From Syntrophaceticus sp050949745 (lineage in GTDB: Bacteria > Bacillota > DSM-12270 > Thermacetogeniales > Thermacetogeniaceae), in the NCBI GenBank assembly GCA_050949745.1, contig JBMNGF010000017.1, forward strand, positions 1 to 64,000: a stretch of DNA of 64,000 nt. Reading direction: 5' to 3'. Position numbers and translations under genes: made by a program. The notes beneath the pieces were generated by a model. The model did not search any database, was not told the origin of the DNA, and saw only the letters and a list, made by a program, of their open reading frames with translations. Positions 53,336 to 61,930 of this stretch are shown piece after piece. Each line of letters starts with the position of its first letter. Positions within the stretch are counted from its first letter, which is position 1.

Positions 53336-54121
53336 TCACTTATTATGCCCATTTCCGGCATCCTCATTGCGAAAAGCATCTAAAAAAGAACGGGAACGGA
53401 GTCTCGCATCCCCATGGTAGGTCAAAAAACCCTGCAGTAAACCTGCCAATTCTCGCAGGACATGGGAATTGAGCTTTGCTTTAATTGCCTGCTCTAAAGG
53501 AGCCCGCAAAAAATAGCCCAGGGCACCCAGAGTGGCCGGAGAAAAGGATCGCACACCTTCACAGTTTTCAGCACAGGCAGGGCAAACGATCCCTCCCTCT
53601 TCAATGTTGAACCAAACCTGTTTTAGCTCTTCTGTTTCTATAGAAAATGGATGATTCCCTACTACACATTCTGTTAGGGAAGGACAAAAACCAAGAATAT
53701 CTAAAAGTTTGAGTTCAAAGACACGGGCGGTGAGTTCAGGATTCCCATTTTTTAATGCTCGCAGAGCAGAGAGCAGAAGGAAGAACACTTTTGGCTGTTG
53801 TTCTCTCGCCTGGGTAAGGCGGTCTACCAGCTCAGCACAGTAGCTGGCTGTACTGAAGCGCTCCAGATCCTGTTCCAGGTAGGAAAAATGCTCCTCAGCA
53901 TCCCCCTGAGAAACAGTATCCAGGCTTCTACCACTGTAAAGAACCAGATGGGTATGGCTGAAAAGCTGCACTGCGCCCCGCAGGCGGCTGGTGGTCTTGC
54001 GCACCCCCCTGGCAATGGCTGAAACCTTACCTTCCTCACGGGTAAACAGAGTAAGAATCCGGTCAGCCTCCTTATAGACCATGCTCCTCAGGACAATGGC
54101 CTCTGCTTTATAGATCCCCAT
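53336..54121 (-). CDS. recO: DNA repair protein RecO
   Basis: RecO mediates RecA loading in the RecFOR pathway and anneals SSB-coated DNA. The 261 residues have an OB-fold N-terminus (YKAEAIVLRSMVYKEADRILTLFTREEGKVSAIARGVRKTTSRLRGAVQLF). A helical body follows, with a zinc site (ECVVGNHPF and GGIVCPACAENC). Length and motifs are normal. The ATG is preceded by GGGAGGAGC. Proximity to glyQS matches the B. subtilis recO-glyQ-glyS order. Confidence 0.96.
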   Translation of the reverse strand: MGIYKAEAIVLRSMVYKEADRILTLFTREEGKVSAIARGVRKTTSRLRGAVQLFSHTHLVLYSGRSLDTVSQGDAEEHFSYLEQDLERFSTASYCAELVDRLTQAREQQPKVFFLLLSALRALKNGNPELTARVFELKLLDILGFCPSLTECVVGNHPFSIETEELKQVWFNIEEGGIVCPACAENCEGVRSFSPATLGALGYFLRAPLEQAIKAKLNSHVLRELAGLLQGFLTYHGDARLRSRSFLDAFRNEDAGNGHNK

Positions 54122-54174
54122 TAGCTCCTCCCTATCTTAGTGCCGGTATGTTGGTAGTGACAGATGCCAACCAA

Positions 54175-56139
54175 TTAAGCGCTATCCCCTATTATCCATC
54201 TGGGCTTACCCACTGCTGTAACTGTTATTCTTGTTTCCAGAAGTATGTTCCATCCCTCGATAAAGGTCTCTTCCTGATTTGTGTTAAGCTCATATTCTAC
54301 AGCACCTGATTTTTCAGCTTGCTCTGCTGCTTTTTTTGAAGCCTCTGCTAATGCATATTCAACAGCCTCGCCATATTCCTCAAATGTTTTCCTTTCCCAT
54401 GGGGCATGAACATAAAACCGCTCATCACCATCAGGCTGAATCAAAACTTGAACAAGCTCAACCACATTGCCAGATGCGGCTCCGATAGCATTGGCAATTT
54501 CCGCATTGGGTGGTATGTTTAATTTCAGACCTAGCTTTTTAGCAACTTCAGGTAAATAAGCCTGCACAGGTGCACCTATAGCAATTAATGGCAAATTAAA
54601 ATCAAGGCTGCAGCTCATAATATCCTTTTCATTGGGCTGCAAAATCTTGTTAACAAGATACATTGCCCCAATTTCATCTTTAATATTAAAGTGTTTGTCT
54701 TCAAAATTGACAGTACTTTGTATTATGGTTAGGGCGATTTTGTTGACAACAGCATCCATTGCTAAATCAAGAAAATCTTGATACCCTTTTCTCATTTTAT
54801 GAGCGATCATCTTTGCACCCAAAATGGAAGCTTCCTTATTCCACTTGGTATAGCAACCGTTTGCATGTACGATATCAGTGGGGGTCAAAGAAGCTTTATC
54901 CACAATACCCATCTCCACCAAACGGCGGAGATCTATACGAAAGATCTCCAGTCCCATCTTATCGGCTAAAAACCGCATTGTATGAGGCTGTATTTTCAGC
55001 AATCTAATAGCTTCTGCTTCAGTCTCTGTCAGTTCCACAGAAACAGATGGCTGCACCAGAATGTAACAATCAGCTGCTTGACCGAAATATAAATCAAAAT
55101 TGCCACTTTTCAACTGGCTGCTTAATTCCTCAACCAAATTGGGGTATTTGCTGGCTGCTACTGCCAGAGGCCAGACCCTTTGCGGCCCGATCGACAGATT
55201 CTTATCTTTGTCTACCTGTATGTAGCTATCCCCACCGATTCCATAGGTATTAATTTCAGCTGCCTTAACTCGGGTTGCCCATCCTCCGACAACTGCTCCC
55301 TCATTATTTACCTTGGGCACCTCATCGGACAAAAGTGCAATATCGGTGGTTGTTCCTCCCATATCCAGCACCAGGGCATCCTTAACCTTTGCACAATATG
55401 TAGCTCCATAGATACTAGCAGCAGGGCCGGAAAGCAGGGTTTCAATAGGCCTTAACCTGGCTACACTCTCACTCATCAAGCTGCCATCTCCCTTGACAAT
55501 CATCAGCGGCGCATTAATTTGCTCTTCTGTCAGAACCCTTTTCACTGCCTCAATTAATGAAGCTATTGTTGGCAAGAGCCTTGCATTCAGGACAGCGGTG
55601 ACCGTGCGTTCATGAAACCCCAGAGAAGTAGATAGCTCATGGCCGCAGACTACCGGCACATCGAGCATTTCACATACTAGCTCTCTGACCTGCTGTTCAT
55701 GTTCTGGATTGCGAACACTGAAAAAGCTGGAAATGGCCACAGCTTCAACCTTTCCGTCGAAATGACGAATGGCATGGCGAACTTGCTCTATATCTAATTC
55801 TGCCTGAGGGTTGCCGGCCACATCATGACCGCCTTTTATAACTTCGCACATTTTCGCTGGGAGTTTATCAATTGGTTCATGACCGATCAACAGCAGGCCA
55901 ACCTCACCACCACGCCCCTCGACTACAGCATTAGTCGCTAAAGTGGTTGAAAGTGCCACCATTTTCACATCTTGAACTGCATCACATTTTATTTCCTTAA
56001 AACACTCTGCTATACATTTGGTCAAATCATCATGAGTAGTCAGCACCTTAGCCTTTGCTATAACTTTTTGGTTGATCAGATCTAGAATAACGCCATCTGT
56101 ATAAGTCCCACCTGTGTCTATACCTAGTACTAATGACAT
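54175..56139 (-). CDS. hydantoinase/oxoprolinase family protein (HyuA-like)
   Basis: The 654-residue ASKHA-fold enzyme has N-terminal LGIDTGGTYTDGVILD and the linking motif STTLATNAVVEGRGGEVGLLLIGHE. LVLDMGGTTTDIALLSDE follows, then GIGGDSYIQVD. Members hydrolyse cyclic amides such as 5-oxoproline, N-methylhydantoin or acetone-type substrates with ATP. The C-terminal third (about 480-654) differs from the classical HyuA/acetone carboxylase subunit, and no HyuB partner is adjacent, so the substrate is unknown. GAGGGTG precedes the ATG. It appears monocistronic, downstream of the cooFS terminator. Confidence 0.85.
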   Translation of the reverse strand: MSLVLGIDTGGTYTDGVILDLINQKVIAKAKVLTTHDDLTKCIAECFKEIKCDAVQDVKMVALSTTLATNAVVEGRGGEVGLLLIGHEPIDKLPAKMCEVIKGGHDVAGNPQAELDIEQVRHAIRHFDGKVEAVAISSFFSVRNPEHEQQVRELVCEMLDVPVVCGHELSTSLGFHERTVTAVLNARLLPTIASLIEAVKRVLTEEQINAPLMIVKGDGSLMSESVARLRPIETLLSGPAASIYGATYCAKVKDALVLDMGGTTTDIALLSDEVPKVNNEGAVVGGWATRVKAAEINTYGIGGDSYIQVDKDKNLSIGPQRVWPLAVAASKYPNLVEELSSQLKSGNFDLYFGQAADCYILVQPSVSVELTETEAEAIRLLKIQPHTMRFLADKMGLEIFRIDLRRLVEMGIVDKASLTPTDIVHANGCYTKWNKEASILGAKMIAHKMRKGYQDFLDLAMDAVVNKIALTIIQSTVNFEDKHFNIKDEIGAMYLVNKILQPNEKDIMSCSLDFNLPLIAIGAPVQAYLPEVAKKLGLKLNIPPNAEIANAIGAASGNVVELVQVLIQPDGDERFYVHAPWERKTFEEYGEAVEYALAEASKKAAEQAEKSGAVEYELNTNQEETFIEGWNILLETRITVTAVGKPRWIIGDSA

Positions 56140-56351
56140 ATTAATGCACCCTCATTCACTGGATTTTGATATAACTCCCAGGTTTTTCTTGTCTAGTCCA
56201 ACTCTTGCACACAAACCCTTTCTCAGACATTTCTTACCCTTTTACTTATATGCTAAATGACAAAATAATCACCAAAAAATAGGAACAAGTGTTGTAATAA
56301 AATATACCATGAATGAGTCATGGTGGTGAAGTCTTTCATAAGCATTATATC

Positions 56352-56392
56352 AAAGAGGACCTCACCGGCATAAACTGGCCTTTGAGGTCCTC
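56352..56392 (-). terminator. intrinsic terminator after cooS
   Basis: On the minus strand GAGGACCTCA pairs with TGAGGTCCTC, followed by TTTGATA. The rest of 56140-56433 shows no gene; it should hold the promoter for the hydantoinase-type gene. Confidence 0.8.
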
Positions 56393-56433
56393 AATCTTCT
56401 CAACAGGGCAGCTGTGCCTGCTTTGCCAGCTAA

Positions 56434-58294
56434 TTAAATTCCTAAGCTTTTCCGCTTGGCTGTGATGTGCTCGAGAATCAATTCTGCAGCCTTTAATGGA
56501 TCAGTCTCTACTGCAAAAGCAGCCCCTAAAACATCCTCAGCACCTTTTGTGAGAAGTTCTGTCAGCTTCTTCGCCACCTAAAACAGGGGGTACAGTTCCC
56601 AGGACTGTAAAGATACCAGAGCCAACAACATAGGCGCCGATGGAGACCGCCTTTTCGGACATCCATTCGGGAGCTGCCCCTGCTGCAGGCAGATCACTGA
56701 TATCCACACCAAGGGCATTGGCGATGGCCGCAACTGTAACCAGAATCCTGCTGATATCCACACAGGAACCCATATGCAGAACCGGTGGAATGCCGAGTGC
56801 CTTGCAGACAGCAGCGAGTCCTGGCCCAGCCTGCTCCGCGGCCTCAGGCAGCAAAAGCCCTGCTTTAGCACAGGCGATGGCGGCGCAGCCGGTCTGTACA
56901 ACCAAAACATCGTTCTTGATCAATTCCTTGGTCAGAGCTAGGTGGCCGTAATCATGTGGAATCTTCGGGTTGTTACAGCCAACTATAGCTGCAACCCCTT
57001 TGATCTGACCGGCTTTAATGGCATCGAGGAGTGGGTCAAGGCTTCCCCCCAAGGCCTTGATGATGGCTTCCACACTAAAACCTGCCATGTATTCCATTTC
57101 CTCATCAGGGGTCTGGATCAGTTCCTTTTTCCTGTTGGGAAAATTCTCTACAGCCATTTGTACGATCTGGCGGGCATTATCCATAGCTGTTTGCTCACTG
57201 AATGGCACATGTTCCGCCTCAGCGAAGCGGGCCTTGGGTGATGTGGAGATTACCTTGGTATGGTAGCACTTGGCCACCTGTGTCAGAGCAGGCATAATGC
57301 ACTGTACATCTACCACCATGGCATCAGTCACTCCTGTGATCACTGCTAATTCCTGCTGCAGGAAGTTCCCTGCAACAGGCAACCCATGACGCATCAATAT
57401 CTCATTACCTGTACAGCACATCCCGCAGACATTAATCCCTTCAGCCCCTAACTCCTGAGCTGCTGCCAAAAGGTCATCCTCTTTAGCTGCCTGCACAATC
57501 ATTTCTGAAAGGACAGGCTCATGTCCGTGGACAATAATGTTGACCTGATTCTCCTTGAGAACCCCCAAATTGCTTTTCCCTCTGACAGGCTGCGGGGTTC
57601 CGAAAAGAACATCAGAGAACTCTGTGGCAAACATGGAGCCGCCCCAGCCGTCACTCAACGCTGTACGCACACCATGCAGTGTTAAATTTATATAGTCATT
57701 ATCCACACCCATATGAGTGCGGTGCATTACCTCTACAATCTCCCGGTCAATCCCGCGGGGGGTGATCCCCACACTCTCCCAGAGCTGTCTCCTTTTTTCC
57801 GGTACACGATTCAAGAATTGAAGGTTGTTTTTGATCATCCCGAATTCATCCATAGCCTGACGGGCGATCTCTTGAGCGACCTCTTCCTTACTCCTGCCCT
57901 CCTCAGAAATACCAAACTCTGCAGCCAAAGCGGACAGTTTTCCCTCATCTTTGATTGAATAGCCTTGGGTCTCACCTGCAGCTGTTTCGTAAAGAGTTGT
58001 AACAATATCTCTACCATGATCTGAATGGGCAGCAGCCCCGGCAGCGATCATCCGCAAAAGATTGCGGGCAGCAATTGTGTCAGCTGTTGCCCCACACACG
58101 CCCTGCTGAGGTTCATCTCCAAAGGGATCAATCCGACAGGGCCCCATATTGCAGTTACGGCAGCAGATACCTAAAAGACCAAAACCGCACTGAGGCTGCT
58201 GTTTTTCAAAACGGTCCCATGCGGTTTCTATTCCTTCCTGAGCAGCTTTATCAAGCATTTTCAATGATGCCTGATCTACACTTTTCTCACTCAC
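56434..58294 (-). CDS. cooS: Ni-Fe carbon monoxide dehydrogenase, frameshifted near the 3' end
   Basis: CooS oxidises CO to CO2 with electrons to ferredoxin. The B/D-cluster cysteines are in CGFGLLGICCRNCNMGPCRI and VCGATADT. C-cluster ligands are in HGHEP, GMCCTGNE, VGCNNPKI, TGCAAIACAKAG and GSCVDISR. The GTG at 58294 follows GGAGGGGAGG and gives MSEKSVDQA, the usual start; the ATG at 58339 adds 15 atypical residues. The main frame ends at TGA 56537 after PPVLGG and 15 foreign residues. In the other frame, KKLTELLTKGAEDVLGAAF continues to AKRKSLGI and TAA 56434, the normal C-terminus. One base gained or lost near 56580 explains this. Confidence 0.9.
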
Positions 58295-58335
58295 TAAGCT
58301 TCCTCCCCTCCTTGATTTCTCAGTTGCCGTGCTCC

Positions 58336-58848
58336 TCACAGCTGTTCACTCTTTGAGACAACGGGCAAGGTCATTTGTTTGGCCAAATCATAGCGCTTCC
58401 TGCGCTGCGCCTCCTCCGGTGTCATAAACAAAAGTGCTCCAGTAGGACAGGCACTTACACAGGCCGGTGTTTCCCGGTCAGGGCAGCGATCACACTTAAC
58501 AACAATCTTGCTCCCTGAAGTGCGGTTAATGGCACCAAAGGGACAGGCCAGTTCACAGAAGCCACACCCGATACAGCGAAGTCGGTTATGCTGTACAGTA
58601 GCTGTCGCCTTATCCCGGTACATGGCACCTGTCGGGCAAACACGTACACAAAAGGCCTCTTCACAGTGCCGGCAGTTAACAGGAACAGAAGACTCCTCTG
58701 CAGCCTGGACGAAAACCCGCTTGCGCGGCATTATCTCCTCCAAAATAGCAGCAAAAAGTTCTTTCGTTTCCGAATGCTCCACAGCACATGCTAGCTCACA
58801 AGATTTACAGCCTACACACTTGCTTACCTCAACTTGTACCTCTTTCAA
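58336..58848 (-). CDS. cooF: CooF-like 4Fe-4S electron-transfer protein
   Basis: This polyferredoxin carries electrons from CooS to a hydrogenase or other acceptor. The product has about 170 residues with four cluster-binding motif groups: CVGCKSCELAC, CRHCEEAFCVRVCPTGA, CIGCGFCELACPFGA, and CDRCPDRETPACVSACPTGA. The longer frame starts at 58890, but AGGAGGTGA immediately precedes the TTG at 58848, which gives MKEVQVEVSKC, the normal start. It overlaps the long cooS frame by 4 bp. No CO-sensing CooA gene or hydrogenase genes are in the window. Confidence 0.92.
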   Translation of the reverse strand: MKEVQVEVSKCVGCKSCELACAVEHSETKELFAAILEEIMPRKRVFVQAAEESSVPVNCRHCEEAFCVRVCPTGAMYRDKATATVQHNRLRCIGCGFCELACPFGAINRTSGSKIVVKCDRCPDRETPACVSACPTGALLFMTPEEAQRRKRYDLAKQMTLPVVSKSEQL

Positions 58849-58890
58849 TAACTTCACCTCCTCTGGAAGAAATGGAGATTGACATAGCAA

Positions 58891-59184
58891 TTACTTCGTG
58901 TTATTTGGATTAAATTCCTTCTGTTATTCGTGATCTGTATCGACTTATAGCACCATCAGGGTGCCGGTTATCACTCTCCAGCAAGCAGTTGAAAGTTGCG
59001 CGTTATTCCCTACAAAAACTGTTATTCGTGATTTCGGCCCTCTTGTCCGTTGTTACAGCTGCATAAGGTAACTTTCTTTAATTCTAAAGACAGAACAGGA
59101 GCAGGAGTAATAAATAACACTCTCGAATCGAAGAATAAACATAATAATCTAGAGCTTACATTATTAAGAAGAGAGGGAATTTAT
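58891..59184. other. divergent intergenic region with a 14-bp direct repeat
   Basis: CTGTTATTCGTGAT occurs at 58921-58934 and again at 59019-59032. Promoters for leftward cooF-cooS and for the rightward cyclodeaminase-like gene must lie here. No CooA-type site was recognised. Confidence 0.5.
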
Positions 59185-59748
59185 GTGGACGATATACCAG
59201 TTATTAAAGATTATCAATTAGCGGCGTATTTTCAGGAACTCTCTGCAGATTCTCTTTACCCCAGTGCAGGTTCTTCCGCTGCTATGACTGCCGCCCATGC
59301 CGCGGCCCTGTTTGCCATGGTCTGCCGGGTAAACCTACGTAAAATTAAAGATAACCCTTCCACAAGAAAGGATAACCATGACAAGGAGATCTTCTGGCAG
59401 GAAACACTGCACAAAGCTGAGCAGCTCTTAGAACAATCATTTGCTCTAGCTCAGGAGGATGGTTTTGCGATCAAGGATTTTATGGAGGGTGTACCCCAAG
59501 GCGCAGAAAAAGCCACCAGGATCCCTCTGGATATTGCCCGCTGTGCCGAGGAAATCATCGCTTTGATTAAATGTGCCTTCCCCAAATCCTATGCCCCTGT
59601 CCAAGCAGACGCTGAGTGCGCCCGCTGCCTGGCAGAAGGGAGCAAAAAAGCCTCCCTCACTGTGGCAGGCTATAACCTGCCGCTGCTTAGTCAAGAGAAA
59701 CGGGAAAGCTTTACAAACCAAATAACAATCCTCGAACAACAAACCTGA
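59185..59748 (+). CDS. cyclodeaminase/cyclohydrolase family protein (FchA/FTCD-like)
   Basis: This all-helical family acts on C1-tetrahydrofolates (formimino-THF cyclodeaminase or methenyl-THF cyclohydrolase), fitting C1 metabolism beside CO dehydrogenase. From GTG 59185, after GAGAGGG, it has 187 residues; the upstream frame to a TTG at 59050 lacks family sequence. The signature is SLYPSAGSSAAMTAAHAAALFAMVCRV, followed by the helical repeat AEQLLEQSFALAQEDGFAIKDFM and GAEKATRIPLDIARCAEEI. The C-terminus LLSQEKRESFTNQITILEQQT is echoed by a fragment 180 bp downstream. Confidence 0.85.
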   Translation: MDDIPVIKDYQLAAYFQELSADSLYPSAGSSAAMTAAHAAALFAMVCRVNLRKIKDNPSTRKDNHDKEIFWQETLHKAEQLLEQSFALAQEDGFAIKDFMEGVPQGAEKATRIPLDIARCAEEIIALIKCAFPKSYAPVQADAECARCLAEGSKKASLTVAGYNLPLLSQEKRESFTNQITILEQQT

Positions 59749-59775
59749 GTGGCAGGGGGACCTATCGTTTGCCAC
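59749..59775. repeat. 27-bp palindrome, GTGGCA subfamily
   Basis: GTGGCA/TGCCAC arms flank GGGGGACCTATCGTT. It begins right after the cyclodeaminase stop codon, taking in none of its coding sequence. Confidence 0.8.
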
Positions 59776-59793
59776 ATTGTTTCCAGACTGCGA

Positions 59794-59927
59794 GTGGCAA
59801 GGGGACCTTTCGTTTGCCACATTGTTCCGGACCGCGATTATGTGACAGCTATCCGGCAGATCTTGGGCATTTATTTTGCCACAATTTTTCCATACTACAG
59901 TAAGCCAACCCACTCCGAACAGTTCCT
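59794..59927 (+). repeat. 135-bp direct repeat, copy 1
   Basis: It starts with a 27-bp GTGGCA palindrome (59794-59820). It continues through GACCGCGATT, TGTGACAGCTATCCGGCAGA and TTATTTTGCCACAAT to AGTAAGCCAACCCACTCCGA. Near-identical sequence is at 60746-60880. Confidence 0.85.
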
Positions 59928-60005
59928 TTGCTCAATCAAGAAGAAAGGGAAAGGTTTGCAAACCAAATAGCAGCACTCCAACAGGAGATCTGTCTAAACA
60001 CCTGA
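59928..60005 (+). pseudogene. duplicated 3' fragment of a cyclodeaminase gene
   Basis: The frame LLNQEERERFANQIAALQQE is a diverged copy of the last 20 residues of the gene ending at 59748, and runs to a TGA at 60003. No other part of the gene is present. It looks like the former gene end displaced by the repeat block, or a remnant of a second copy. Confidence 0.65.
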
Positions 60006-60073
60006 TACAGGATATTTTAGCTCCCAAATCAAAAAAACACTCTTTCCCAAGCAAATCAGTATCAGGAAAACCA

Positions 60074-60718
60074 TTACCCTAAAAAGGCGGCGATGATGCC
60101 GACTAAAAAGACACCATCGAAGATTCCTGCCCCTCCGATACTCACCATCTGTCCACCCAGATTCTGTATTTCCTTCCAATTCAACAGGTCAGCTCCGATC
60201 AGGGTACCCATAGTACCGGCAACATAAGCCACAGAGGCGGTGCAACCGCTGGGTGCAAGAATTAAAGCCGCAGCAGCAGCAATAAGGGGAGGTATAAAAG
60301 CAGGCATCACAATACCCACACCAGGCTTGGGTCTGGACATCATTTTGGCCACAATGGTGACCGCGATAAGGGCGAATAGTGTTGGCCAAAAGGGTGCCCG
60401 CCCACCTAACAACAGATAGAGTGAAAGAAGGGTAGGAAGTCCTGCTCCCCCCACATTGATGCAGATCACCTGCTCCTGCACAGCAGGAGGGTAATAAAAG
60501 AAAAACATAGACAGGGGATTGACCTGGCGATTATGCACCAGTACACGGCGCCGGGAAAGAGGAATATTGATCAAGCTACCGATAATAGATGCCGTCAAGA
60601 ACAGAAATGCCCCACTTTGAGACATGCCTAACCGTGAAAAAGAAAAAGTGGCCACATTGAAAAACAAAAGCATCAGCAACAGGGGAAATAACAGGATTAT
60701 GAAGAGAAATGGAAACAA
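60074..60718 (-). CDS. DUF1614 membrane protein
   Basis: The protein has about six hydrophobic segments and the DUF1614 motifs: GSLINIPLSRR early, ICINVGGAGLPTLLSLYLLL in the middle, and GADLLNWKEIQNLGGQMVSIGGAGIFDGVFLVGIIAAFL at the end. The function is unknown. An open frame continues upstream to 60772 as MANERSHCHAIA, but that is palindrome-derived. GAGAGGGGGG lies seven bases before the TTG at 60718, which is the better start (214 residues). It is bracketed by the 135-bp direct repeats. Confidence 0.82.
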   Translation of the reverse strand: MFPFLFIILLFPLLLMLLFFNVATFSFSRLGMSQSGAFLFLTASIIGSLINIPLSRRRVLVHNRQVNPLSMFFFYYPPAVQEQVICINVGGAGLPTLLSLYLLLGGRAPFWPTLFALIAVTIVAKMMSRPKPGVGIVMPAFIPPLIAAAAALILAPSGCTASVAYVAGTMGTLIGADLLNWKEIQNLGGQMVSIGGAGIFDGVFLVGIIAAFLG

Positions 60719-60745
60719 GCTAATCCCCCCTCTCGTGGCAATGGC

Positions 60746-60880
60746 GTGGCAATGGGACCTTTCGTTTGCCACATTTTTCCTGACCGCGATTTATGTGACA
60801 GCTATCCGGCAGATCCTGATCATTTATTTTGCCACAATCTTTCCTTGCTACAGTAAGCCAACCCACTCCGATCACTTCCT
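60746..60880 (+). repeat. 135-bp direct repeat, copy 2
   Basis: It begins with the 27-bp GTGGCA palindrome (60746-60772) and matches 59794-59927 nearly throughout. Confidence 0.85.
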
Positions 60881-61011
60881 CATAACTGACTGACTTGGCG
60901 TAAGTCTACCGCATTTTTTTAAGCGGGAATCTGCTACCAACTGAGTCATCAATAATCTATTTACTAATAATAACAATACTTCATATTGAACTATTAGTAA
61001 ATCATTTGCAA

Positions 61012-61857
61012 CTATCCCCCTCTGTCCCCTATGTCTGTAAGTACGCCGGCAGCAAAAGCAGCCACATAGACCTCCTTCACCCCAGCATCTATCAATGCTT
61101 TGCTGCACTCCTGAACAGTGGCACCAGTTGTGTAAACATCATCCACAAGCAAAACAGCCTTATCCTTGAGCTGTAAAGCATTCTCCCCAGCTTTAAAAGC
61201 TCCTTTAAGATTGACCTGTCGCTGCTCCCTGCTAAGAGATGTCTGACTGTGAGTTTCCCTCTTTCGAACCAAGGCATTGGGAAGAAGAGGTATTTTGAGC
61301 ATTTTGTTCACTACTTCTGCCAGCAAAAACGCCTGGTTAAAACCGCGCTCCCGGAGTCGGTTTTCATGCAAAGGCACCGGCACAACAGCTGCTAACAAAC
61401 GATAGGGAAAAAGGGAAGCAACTAAAGATGTTATCAGCTCACCTAAAGGATATGCAAGCTCACGCATCCCACAGAACTTGAAATTATGCAGAGCATCTCT
61501 GACTGATCCCTCATAGGGTACAACACTCCTGGCGATAGAGTATGGTGGTTCATCATCCCTGCATTCCTGACAGGTAGTTTTCCCTGCCTCTACCTTTTTA
61601 AATCTGCCGCACTTAGCACAAGGAAAAAGCCCATCAGCTAGTTCAGCCCATTCCTCTAAACAGATTCGGCAGATATGCCGCGAAGAGCCCCTGCGCCCAC
61701 AGATAGGACACCCCTGCTCCTGGGGAAAGAAAAGCCCTTTCATAGCAGATCTTACACCGGACAGCAAGAAAACCACCTCCATCAGATACCCATCAGGATG
61801 ACGGCAAACTGCGCAAAAACCATTTGGCCGGTTGCTTATGGTAATATAGAGAACCAA
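61012..61857 (-). CDS. comFC: ComF family phosphoribosyltransferase-like protein
   Basis: This competence-associated protein is needed for efficient DNA uptake in Bacilli and has a type I PRTase fold. It has up to 281 residues. N-terminal zinc knuckles are CPICGRRGSSRHICRIC and CAKCGRF with CQEC. The ComF body follows (ALHNFKFCGMRELAYPLGEL, VPVPLHENRLRERGFNQAFLLA). The PRPP loop is KAVLLVDDVYTTGATVQEC. The start may be the ATG at 61782 rather than 61857. It follows comFA, the usual partner, and the pair suggests a DNA uptake function. Confidence 0.92.
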   Translation of the reverse strand: MVLYITISNRPNGFCAVCRHPDGYLMEVVFLLSGVRSAMKGLFFPQEQGCPICGRRGSSRHICRICLEEWAELADGLFPCAKCGRFKKVEAGKTTCQECRDDEPPYSIARSVVPYEGSVRDALHNFKFCGMRELAYPLGELITSLVASLFPYRLLAAVVPVPLHENRLRERGFNQAFLLAEVVNKMLKIPLLPNALVRKRETHSQTSLSREQRQVNLKGAFKAGENALQLKDKAVLLVDDVYTTGATVQECSKALIDAGVKEVYVAAFAAGVLTDIGDRGG

Positions 61858-61930
61858 TTGCCTGCGATTTCAGTGATGAACATCCACTTTTCGCCATCTG
61901 AACCGGTGATATGGGGTATAATCCTGGTGA

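Noticed and set aside
58336..58890. Start of cooF at 58890
   Set aside because: The Shine-Dalgarno lies downstream of it, and the extra residues do not fit the CooF family; TTG 58848 is preferred.
59446..59913. Minus frame containing repeated VANERSPCH-like peptides
   Set aside because: The repeated peptide is simply the translation of two GTGGCA palindromes; the rest is antisense to the cyclodeaminase gene.
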